This document shows positions 26,321-33,088 of a stretch of DNA of 40,410 nt, in pieces (position 1 is the first letter of the stretch; each line of letters opens with the position of its first letter). The DNA is from Bacilli bacterium. GTDB lineage: Bacteria > Bacillota_I > Bacilli_A > ML615J-28 > CAG-698. The notes beneath the pieces are model-generated. The model was not told the DNA's origin. It saw only the letters and a program-made list of their open reading frames with translations, and did not search any database. The translations under genes and the position numbers were made by a program. Location of the stretch: assembly GCA_023228385.1 (NCBI GenBank), contig JALOBF010000003.1, positions 1 through 40,410 on the forward strand, in the 5' to 3' direction.

Positions 26321-27202
26321 TCAAACGGTTATTTCATCTTTAATTTTTTTCTTTTTATATCTGCTATTCTTAAGCTTAACAATAAGAAAGATAATAAATA
26401 AGACAAAAATATTTGCCATTGCAATTGTTGAACCAAGCGGTAATTTAAGATAAAAACTGACTGTAAATCCGCAAAGAATTGAAAGTAAGCTAATAATAAT
26501 TGCGAAGATAATAGTACCTTTAAATGATTTACCAACCAGAATTGATGAGGCCACCGGTATAATAAGTAGCGCCGAAATTAAAAGAACACCTACCAATTCA
26601 ATAAAAATTGATATAGCCAAGGCCAGAATAATCGTAATTAATAGTTGTAATGCTTTTACGCTTATACCTGAGATTCGGGCATAAGTTTCATCAAAACAAA
26701 GCGTTATAATCTGTTTATAATAAAAGCCAATAAAAATAAAAATACTGATAGCAAAAAATAAAATAAGGATAAGATCAGTTTTACCAACCGAGAGGATTGA
26801 ACCAAAAAGCAGGCCGGTAGTATATGAGGTTGTTACTCCGGTTGTTATGCTGATAAAGAGACCGGATAAAGAAACCCCTAAACTGATAATGATTGCCATT
26901 GATAATTCCTTGTAGTTTTTATAAAAGTTTCTAATTTTTTCGACAAGAAAAGTACCGCCTATACTAAAAATAATTCCCATGAAAATCGGACTGAACGGCA
27001 AATTAATTAACTTAGAAATAAATACGCCAATAACGACCCCGGCCAATGAAAAATGGCTTAATGTATCGGCAATATTTGATAATCTTCTAATAACAACAAC
27101 TGAACCGATTAAAGGGGAAATAATGCCGATTACTATTGCCGCAACAAAAGCATTTCTGAAGGCTTCAAATTCAATTATTGCCTTAAATATATTCAATAAC
27201 AT
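26321..27202 (-). CDS. znuB: Zinc/manganese ABC transporter permease (ZnuB/MntB-like)
   Basis: 293 aa from the ATG at 27202: the SD AAAGGA is 8 nt before this codon and only 2 nt before an upstream ATG. About eight TM helices with family segments: SPLIGSVVVIRRLSNIADTLSHFSLAG, split here as SPLIGSVVVIRRL and ADTLSHFSLAG, and ELVGVLLISALLIIPVASS. These belong to the metal-ion ABC-3 permease family. It pairs with the ATPase gene, overlapping it by 20 nt. Zn versus Mn cannot be decided from the sequence. No substrate-binding lipoprotein gene is adjacent. Confidence 0.9.
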   Translation of the reverse strand: MLLNIFKAIIEFEAFRNAFVAAIVIGIISPLIGSVVVIRRLSNIADTLSHFSLAGVVIGVFISKLINLPFSPIFMGIIFSIGGTFLVEKIRNFYKNYKELSMAIIISLGVSLSGLFISITTGVTTSYTTGLLFGSILSVGKTDLILILFFAISIFIFIGFYYKQIITLCFDETYARISGISVKALQLLITIILALAISIFIELVGVLLISALLIIPVASSILVGKSFKGTIIFAIIISLLSILCGFTVSFYLKLPLGSTIAMANIFVLFIIFLIVKLKNSRYKKKKIKDEITV

Positions 27203-27848
27203 TATCATAGTCCTTTCTCGGTAAAAATTGATATTCACCTTTTTCGTTTAAAGCCAAGTAATAATCGGTAAGATTTTTTGCGAAATCAAAATCATGGGTA
27301 CTTAAAATAATTGTCACATTGTTGGAATGCAAATCCTTTAAAATATTATGAAGAGCAGCAACGCTCTCATTATCAATAGAAACGGTCGGTTCGTCAAGAA
27401 TTAAAATTTTTGGTTTATTAAGAAGCGATCGGGCAATAAATACCCTTTGCAGTTGACCACCCGATAAATTATTAATATTTTCACGATAAATGGGATTTAA
27501 ATCGAGTGCGTTTATCAGAGCGGTAAAAAACGCATCTTTTCGTTTTAAATAGGCGCAGGATAAAAATTCACTAACCGTAATAGGAAATTCATAGGCGAAA
27601 TCCAATTTTTGGGGGACATAACCGACATGATAAAAACGTTTCATGGCATTAATGTCGATATCATCAAAAAATATAGTATTATTAGGTACGGCAACAATCT
27701 TTAAAAGGCATTTAATTAAAGTGCTTTTGCCGGTGCCGTTTTTACCGACTACGGACAAAAAGTTACCGCTGGAAAGATTAAAACTTATATTTTTTAATAC
27801 CGGTCGTTGGGTATAAGCAAAAGTTAAATTGTTAACGCTGATACGCAT
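27183..27848 (-). CDS. znuC: Zinc/manganese ABC transporter ATPase (ZnuC/MntA-like)
   Basis: 221 aa: Walker A GKNGTGKS (35-42), Q80, signature LSGGQ (128-132) and Walker B ILILDE (148-153). Belongs to the ATPases of metal-ion ABC-3 transporters. First gene of the znuCB pair, with its own promoter and a dyad overlapping it. Confidence 0.88.
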   Translation of the reverse strand: MRISVNNLTFAYTQRPVLKNISFNLSSGNFLSVVGKNGTGKSTLIKCLLKIVAVPNNTIFFDDIDINAMKRFYHVGYVPQKLDFAYEFPITVSEFLSCAYLKRKDAFFTALINALDLNPIYRENINNLSGGQLQRVFIARSLLNKPKILILDEPTVSIDNESVAALHNILKDLHSNNVTIILSTHDFDFAKNLTDYYLALNEKGEYQFLPRKDYDNVIEYI

Positions 27849-27868
27849 TTCCTCACCGCCTTAAATAT

Positions 27869-27897
27869 ATTTTATCATAATCATAACGCTTAAACAA
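27869..27897 (-). promoter_or_regulatory. znuC promoter with overlapping 15-bp dyad
   Basis: Minus strand: -35 TTGTTT (27897-27892), a 17-nt spacer, -10 TAAAAT (27874-27869). A 15-bp dyad TTATCATAATCATAA (27872-27886; 6 of 7 pairs match) overlaps the -10 and would block it if bound. It resembles the general form of Zur-type operators but not the TCGTAATNATTACGA consensus, so the regulator is unknown. Confidence 0.55.
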
Positions 27898-27951
27898 GAA
27901 AAAAAAATATTTGGTTCTGTTTGATTAATACTTTTATTTTTGGCTTTATTT

Positions 27952-27960
27952 TGATATAAT
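27952..27960 (+). promoter_or_regulatory. Extended -10 promoter of the yjbQ-tmk unit
   Basis: TG-A-TATAAT with the best -35 TTTTAT at 27932-27937 (17 nt). Divergent from the znuC promoter; the region between them (27898-27951) shows nothing else. Confidence 0.6.
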
Positions 27961-27998
27961 AAATATATATTATGTTTTTATTAAAGGAGACTAACCAT

Positions 27999-28415
27999 AT
28001 GAAATCATTTCGCGAAGTATTTATAATCCATACGCAAGAGCGAAGAAAAATGATTAATATAACGGATAGGCTTTCAACAGCCGTTAAAAAAAGCGGGATA
28101 AAAGAAGGATTATTGCTTTGTAATCCACTGCATATTACATCAAGTGTTTTTATTAATGATGATGAATCGGGATTACATCAAGATTTTGAAAATTGGTTGG
28201 AAAAACTAGCTCCGGAAAAACCTTATTCAATGTATCATCATAACGGTTACGAAGACAATGCCGATGCCCATTTAAAAAGAACAATAATGGGTAGAGAAGT
28301 GGTGATTGCCATAACTGATGGCAAATTGGATTTGGGAACATGGGAACAGGTATTCTACGGTGAGTTTGATGGTAAACGCGATAAAAGAGTATTAATAAAG
28401 ATTATTGGAGAATAA
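27999..28415 (+). CDS. YjbQ family protein (UPF0047)
   Basis: 138 aa from the ATG at 27999 (SD AAAGGAG). The order of motifs, [15 protein letters not shown]...[26 protein letters not shown] and EFDGKR, is that of the YjbQ/UPF0047 family. Members have been reported to have a weak thiamine-phosphate synthase activity, and some may have other roles; the cellular function is uncertain. It starts the transcript that continues into tmk 30 nt downstream. Confidence 0.88.
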   Translation: MKSFREVFIIHTQERRKMINITDRLSTAVKKSGIKEGLLLCNPLHITSSVFINDDESGLHQDFENWLEKLAPEKPYSMYHHNGYEDNADAHLKRTIMGREVVIAITDGKLDLGTWEQVFYGEFDGKRDKRVLIKIIGE

Positions 28416-28445
28416 AAAATTAACATAAAATTCACGGAGGTAAGA

Positions 28446-29072
28446 ATGGGCTTGTTTGTAACTTTTGAAGGCGGAGAGGGAAGCGGAAAAACAACACTTA
28501 TTAATCGGCTCCATGATGAAATGGTCGCCCTAAATTTTCCGGCTATAAAAACAAGGGAACCGGGCGGAAATAAAATATCTGAACAGATTAGAAATATCAT
28601 CTTAGATGTAGAAAATAATGAAATGGATTACCGTACCGAAGCTTTACTTTATGCGGCCAGCCGCCGCCAGCATTTAACTGAAGTGATTTTACCGGCATTA
28701 AAACAAGGGAAAACCGTATTATGTGATCGTTTTTTGGATTCTTCTTTAGCTTATCAAGGATATGCTCGGGGTTTAGGAATCGATAATGTGTATCGGATAA
28801 ATTTATATGCAACCGAAGGAATTATGCCCGACATTACTATTTATATCGATGTTTCCCCTCAAGAAGGTCTTAATCGAATTTCGAATTCTCATCGTGAAGT
28901 CGATCGTTTGGATTTGGAAAATTCCACATTTCATGCAAAAGTGCATGAGGGTTATCTTAAATTGGCAGAGATGTTTCCAGAGCGAATTAAAGTTATTGAC
29001 GGGGCGCGGTCACTTGATGAAATTTATTTAAATATTAAAACGATTGTTCTTGCTCAATTGAGAAAGGGATGA
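28446..29072 (+). CDS. tmk: Thymidylate kinase
   Basis: 208 aa with P-loop EGGEGSGKTT (8-17), a VLCDRFLDSSLAYQG motif and the AREP-like TREPGG motif. It phosphorylates dTMP to dTDP. The SD GGAGG precedes the ATG at 28446. It ends in TGA next to holB, as in B. subtilis where tmk and holB are two genes apart. Confidence 0.97.
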   Translation: MGLFVTFEGGEGSGKTTLINRLHDEMVALNFPAIKTREPGGNKISEQIRNIILDVENNEMDYRTEALLYAASRRQHLTEVILPALKQGKTVLCDRFLDSSLAYQGYARGLGIDNVYRINLYATEGIMPDITIYIDVSPQEGLNRISNSHREVDRLDLENSTFHAKVHEGYLKLAEMFPERIKVIDGARSLDEIYLNIKTIVLAQLRKG

Positions 29073-29077
29073 TATGT

Positions 29078-30058
29078 GTGTCATTTGATTTTTTGCTTGA
29101 AACCCAAGGTCATGTTGTAAAACTATTAAATAATAGTTTTAAAAAAGGCCGGATTGTCCATACTTACCTATTTGAAGGGGCAAGAGGAACCGCCAAGTTA
29201 GATGCTGCCTATTATCTTGCAGCTTTACTTTTGTGTCAATCGGATGAAAAACCTTGTTTAAGCTGCGAAGAATGTAGTAAAATAATAAATAGAAATCATC
29301 CGAGTGTTATTTTAGTATCCCCTGAGAATAATGTTATTCGAAAAGAGCAGGCTGACAATTTGGGGAAGGAATTTTCACTAAAGTCGATTGATGAAAAAAG
29401 CAGAGTTTTTATTATTGATGAAATTGATAAGGCAACATCGGCTACTGCCAATTCTCTTCTTAAGTTTTTAGAGGAAGCCGGTACCGATAATTATGGAGTT
29501 TTAATTACTGAAAATTTATACAATGTTTTGCCGACCATTCGCTCCCGGTCTCAGATTGTTAGTTTCAGTCAATTGCGTCCACAAATAATTGCGGATAAAC
29601 TTATCTCGCTGGGCATTGAAGAAGAAACTAGTTATGTTCTTGCCAACATTACTAATAATGTTGAAGAATGTTTAGAAATGATTAATGAAGGTAAAATTTT
29701 AGATATTATTGATTTAACTAAAAAAATGGCATATAGTCTAGTAAAAAAAGAAAAATCACCATTATTAATATTTTATGAAGACGGAAAATTCCTTTTATCC
29801 GAATCGGATAAAAGATATCATAATATTTTTCTTGACTTAATGATTGCGTTTTTTAGTAGTCTGCTTTATTTAACTTTAAATCAAAATGAAAAAATAATCT
29901 TTAAAAATATTATTAATAAAATTGCCTCGGACGTCGATATTCCACCGCAGCGGATTATTGGCGAATTGGAAAAAATATTGGATTATAAACAAAAACTCAG
30001 ATATAATATCAATATTGAGTTGTTTTATACGCAAATGTTGACAGCGGTGGAATTGTAA
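29078..30058 (+). CDS. holB: DNA polymerase III delta' subunit
   Basis: About 326 aa. The SD AAAGGG at the end of tmk favours the GTG at 29078 (9 nt); the in-frame ATG at 29069 touches the SD and would give 3 extra residues. HTYLFEGARGTAKL is a degenerate P-loop, DEIDKATSATANSLLKFLEE is the clamp-loader Walker B region, and TIRSRSQ is the SRC-like motif. A zinc-type cluster C-x6-C-x2-C-x2-C (CQSDEKPCLSCEEC) is present. delta' is the rigid, usually non-hydrolysing part of the clamp loader. Confidence 0.92.
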   Translation: MSFDFLLETQGHVVKLLNNSFKKGRIVHTYLFEGARGTAKLDAAYYLAALLLCQSDEKPCLSCEECSKIINRNHPSVILVSPENNVIRKEQADNLGKEFSLKSIDEKSRVFIIDEIDKATSATANSLLKFLEEAGTDNYGVLITENLYNVLPTIRSRSQIVSFSQLRPQIIADKLISLGIEEETSYVLANITNNVEECLEMINEGKILDIIDLTKKMAYSLVKKEKSPLLIFYEDGKFLLSESDKRYHNIFLDLMIAFFSSLLYLTLNQNEKIIFKNIINKIASDVDIPPQRIIGELEKILDYKQKLRYNINIELFYTQMLTAVEL

Positions 30059-30066
30059 ACTATAAA
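30038..30066 (+). promoter_or_regulatory. Consensus promoter upstream of ricT, inside the holB end
   Basis: TTGACA (30038-30043), a 17-nt spacer and TATAAA (30061-30066). The -35 lies in the final codons of holB. This is one of the best promoters in the window and probably drives ricT and downstream genes independently of tmk-holB. Confidence 0.65.
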
Positions 30067-30110
30067 AATTTATACTCACTATCGGTTAGAAAGGAATATA
30101 AGAAAAATTT

Positions 30111-30977
30111 ATGGTAAAAGTAGTAGGTGTGATTTTCAAGGAAGTAGGAAAAATATATTGGTTTAATCCCAACAATTTAACCCTATCGATAGATGATAAA
30201 GTAGTTGTAGAAACGATTCGCGGTGTAGAACTGGGAACGGTTGTGCAACCAATTAGAAATATCGATGAAAAAAAGATTGAACATGAGTTAAAACCGGTAT
30301 TAAGATTAGCAACTAAACAAGACCTAAGAGCAAATGAAAATAATCTTGAACGAGCGGAAAAAGCGATTGTTCTTTGTAAAGAAATAGTTGCCCAGCATCA
30401 GTTGGAAATGAAGTTGTTGGAATGTGAGTACACTTTAGACCGACAGAAAATAATTATATATTATAATGCTGAAGGCCGGGTTGATTTTCGTGAGTTATTA
30501 AAAGACCTTGCCGCTGCCTTTAAAGTCAGGATCGAACTTCGTCAGGTCGGGCCGCGCGAAGGCGCTAAATTCTTGGGTGGAATCGGCAGTTGTGGTCAGG
30601 AAATTTGTTGTAAAAGGCATTTGCGTGAATTTGATTTGGTTACGATGCGAATGGCTAAAGAACAAGGGATGACCTTAAGCTCAGCTAAAATAGCCGGTCT
30701 TTGCGGTAAATTAATGTGTTGTATCGGCTATGAAAATCCGGTTTATCAAGAAATCAGATCTCGAATCCCCTTAGTCGGTGATCTGGTAAAAACGCCAACC
30801 GGTGCTTGTTGTAAAGTAATAGGTGTAGATTATCTTCGGGAAATCATTAAGTTGGAAAACAATGAAAAAGTTGAACTTTGGCCGGCTGATGAATTAATTA
30901 AAATAGAAAGTCATCATGAAGAAGAAGATCCGGATGATTTAACTGATGATGTGATAGAGAATGGAAATAATTCATGA
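30111..30977 (+). CDS. ricT: PSP1-domain protein RicT (YaaT)
   Basis: 288 aa. The core has the PSP1/YaaT pattern: EGRVDFRELLKDLAAAFKVRIELRQVGPRE and GIGSCGQEICCKRHL (given as parts). Six cysteines, C161, C166, C167, C198, C203 and C204, correspond to the iron-sulfur ligands described for the B. subtilis RicAFT complex, which promotes RNase Y cleavage of certain mRNAs. An acidic tail ends the protein. The ATG at 30111 is the only start in frame. Its SD-like AAAGGA is about 15 nt away, farther than usual. It overlaps trmN6 by 17 nt. Confidence 0.92.
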   Translation: MVKVVGVIFKEVGKIYWFNPNNLTLSIDDKVVVETIRGVELGTVVQPIRNIDEKKIEHELKPVLRLATKQDLRANENNLERAEKAIVLCKEIVAQHQLEMKLLECEYTLDRQKIIIYYNAEGRVDFRELLKDLAAAFKVRIELRQVGPREGAKFLGGIGSCGQEICCKRHLREFDLVTMRMAKEQGMTLSSAKIAGLCGKLMCCIGYENPVYQEIRSRIPLVGDLVKTPTGACCKVIGVDYLREIIKLENNEKVELWPADELIKIESHHEEEDPDDLTDDVIENGNNS

Positions 30978-31698
30978 ATTATTGGGTTATGAAAATATCA
31001 AAATCGTTCAAAGAAAAGACATGTTTAATTTTTCGTTGGATTCGATACTGCTTGCTGATTTTGTAAGAGTAAAAAGGCAAAATGATAAGATTATCGATTT
31101 AGGATGCGGCAACGGCCCCATTCCCCTTTTTCTCACACTTAAGACAAAAGGAAAAATTGTAGGTATTGAATTGCAGGAAGAAGTTTACCGGTTAGCTAAA
31201 AAAAGCGTTGAAATTAATCATTTCGAAAATCAGATAACGATTATCAACGAAAACATTAAAAACATCTATACAATTGTCGGTGCGAATGTTTTCAATACTG
31301 TTGTGTCAAATCCGCCATATTTTAAATATTGTCCTACCAGTAATATTAATAAAACCCCTTTTCTGACAATTGCCCGTCATGAAGTGGCGATTACATTGGA
31401 TGAAATAGTAAATGAAGCTAAAAAATTATTATGCGATGGCGGCATGCTTAATATGATCCATCGAACCGAACGACTAAGTGAATTTATAGCCCTTTTAAAG
31501 AAACATAATTTTGGTTTAAAAAGATTACGTTTTGTTTATCCCAAAGCCGGTTCGCTGTCGGCACTTGTATTCTTGGCAGAAGCAAAATCAAATCGTAAGG
31601 ATGATGTGGTTGTTGAAGCGCCATTATATGTATACAAGGGTGATAATGAATATACAGAAGAAGTATTGAAAATATTTAACTTTAAAAAACAAATATGA
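30961..31698 (+). CDS. trmN6: tRNA1(Val) A37 N6-methyltransferase-like (TrmN6/YabB)
   Basis: 245 aa. SAM-binding motif IIDLGCGNGPIPL (44-56) and the N6-adenine methyltransferase motif NPPY (117-120). Next to ricT and just before rsmI, this is the YabB position of Bacillus. The precise tRNA target in this organism is an inference. Confidence 0.9.
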   Translation: MEIIHELLGYENIKIVQRKDMFNFSLDSILLADFVRVKRQNDKIIDLGCGNGPIPLFLTLKTKGKIVGIELQEEVYRLAKKSVEINHFENQITIINENIKNIYTIVGANVFNTVVSNPPYFKYCPTSNINKTPFLTIARHEVAITLDEIVNEAKKLLCDGGMLNMIHRTERLSEFIALLKKHNFGLKRLRFVYPKAGSLSALVFLAEAKSNRKDDVVVEAPLYVYKGDNEYTEEVLKIFNFKKQI

Positions 31699-31704
31699 TA
31701 TAAT
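31697..31704 (+). promoter_or_regulatory. Extended -10 promoter for the TerB-like gene
   Basis: TG-A-TATAAT (31697-31704, TGA being the trmN6 stop) in front of the TerB-like gene. The -35 is weak (TTAACT at 31676-31681, 17 nt). Confidence 0.5.
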
Positions 31705-31727
31705 ATAACTACAAAGGAGTGGTGTTG

Positions 31728-32132
31728 ATGTTTTTAAGTCTACTTTCACGTGAGGAAAAGCATTATTTTATTGATTTACTGATTAAAGTCATAGCCGTCG
31801 ATGGCGCCGCCAGCGAAACCGAATTACAGATTATTAATCGTTTAAAACATGAAATGGGCGATGATGCGATCCGATTCCGAAAAAGTTCACAAAGTATGGA
31901 TAAACTGATTGAATATTTTACGGAAAAGCCGAAAGCAACTAAGAATCTTGTTTTTATGAATCTTGTCAAAGCTTCTCTTTATGATGAGTTCTATAGTGTT
32001 GAAGAGCATTTTCTTATTGAGCAAATTCAAGAAAAATTCGGCATATCAAATAAGAAAAAGGCTGAGTTGATGAAGATTGTATATGCGGATCGTGATTTGC
32101 GCGAAAAGGCAAAACGGGTAATTGCTGAATGA
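31728..32132 (+). CDS. TerB-like all-helical protein
   Basis: 134 aa from the ATG at 31728 (SD AAAGGAG, 8 nt); three upstream in-frame GTG/TTG codons overlap the SD. The sequence is all-helical, with the TerB/DjlA-N pattern of paired helices (REEKHYFIDLLIKVIAVDGAASETE ... SVEEHFLIEQIQEKFGIS). Members of this domain family are linked to stress or membrane functions, often with unclear partners. It sits between trmN6 and rsmI and overlaps rsmI by 4 nt (ATGA), in the place where Bacillus has yazA. Family call moderate. Confidence 0.6.
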   Translation: MFLSLLSREEKHYFIDLLIKVIAVDGAASETELQIINRLKHEMGDDAIRFRKSSQSMDKLIEYFTEKPKATKNLVFMNLVKASLYDEFYSVEEHFLIEQIQEKFGISNKKKAELMKIVYADRDLREKAKRVIAE

Positions 32133-32983
32133 AAAAACAAAAGTCAAATTTGCCCGAGTCCTCGGTCCTTTATTTGGTACCTACAACGATTGGTAATATT
32201 GACGATATGACTAATCGCGCGGTTGAGGTATTGAAAAAGGTTGATTATATTTTTGCTGAGGATACCAGAGTGACTAAGGTTTTACTTAGTCACTTTAATA
32301 TTATAACGCCGCTTCACAGTTATCATGTTTTTAATGAAAAGATGCAAACTGATAAAATTATCGAATTACTGCAGCAAGGGAAACAAATAGCCCTGGTTAG
32401 CGATGCCGGACTTCCCGGTATTAGCGATCCTGGTTATTTTGCAACCCGCCGTGTCTTAGATAGCGGCTTTTCTGTTATTGCCTTACCCGGGGCCAATGCC
32501 GCTTTAACGGCTTTAGTAGCCTCAGGTCTTCCTTCCAATCGTTTTTATTTTTTTGGCTTTTTAAGCCATAAAAAAAACCTAAAAAAGAAGGAATTAGAAA
32601 AAATTGCCGATTTAGAAGATACCATAATTTTCTATGAAGCCCCACATCGGCTGCTTGAAACATTGGAACTAATACATTTAGTTTTAGGCAATCGCGAAAT
32701 CGTAATTGCCCGTGAATTAACAAAAAAACATGAAGAGTATATTCGGGGTAAAGTAAAAGATATTATTGCCGGAATCGACGAGCTTAAAGGGGAAATTGTA
32801 ATAATTGTTAAAGGAGCAGAAATAAGCCAGGCACAGCAACTTTTAAATAAAAAATCTATTTCTGAGCATTATCAATATTATTTGGATTTGGGGAACGAAT
32901 CGATGAAGGCTATTAAACAAGTTGCTAAAGACCGCGGCGTTGCAAAAAACTTTATTTATAAGGAGATTCACAAGAACATCTAA
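32129..32983 (+). CDS. rsmI: 16S rRNA (C1402) 2'-O-methyltransferase RsmI
   Basis: 284 aa. It has the tetrapyrrole-methylase fold: VPTTIGNIDDMTNRA, FAEDTRVTKVLL, SDAGLPGISDPGY, and FYEAPHRLLETLE. It methylates the ribose of C1402 in 16S rRNA. The start overlaps the TerB-like stop. A terminator follows 3 nt after the stop. Confidence 0.96.
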   Translation: MKKQKSNLPESSVLYLVPTTIGNIDDMTNRAVEVLKKVDYIFAEDTRVTKVLLSHFNIITPLHSYHVFNEKMQTDKIIELLQQGKQIALVSDAGLPGISDPGYFATRRVLDSGFSVIALPGANAALTALVASGLPSNRFYFFGFLSHKKNLKKKELEKIADLEDTIIFYEAPHRLLETLELIHLVLGNREIVIARELTKKHEEYIRGKVKDIIAGIDELKGEIVIIVKGAEISQAQQLLNKKSISEHYQYYLDLGNESMKAIKQVAKDRGVAKNFIYKEIHKNI

Positions 32984-32985
32984 AA

Positions 32986-33010
32986 AACAGACTTTTTTGG
33001 TCTGTTTTTT
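32986..33010 (+). terminator. Terminator after rsmI
   Basis: Stem AACAGAC (32986-32992) / GTCTGTT (33000-33006), loop TTTTTTG, then a run of T to 33010. Confidence 0.85.
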
Positions 33011-33013
33011 TGT

Positions 33014-33043
33014 TTGTAAAAATTCTATTTACCATGATATAAT
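33014..33043 (+). promoter_or_regulatory. Promoter of the glycoside hydrolase operon
   Basis: TTGTAA (33014-33019), an 18-nt spacer and the extended -10 TGATATAAT (33035-33043). No CcpA-type cre site or other operator was recognised in the short leader. Confidence 0.62.
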
Positions 33044-33088
33044 ATACATATATGATCAAGTACTATTATGAATAAAAGAGGTATGATG

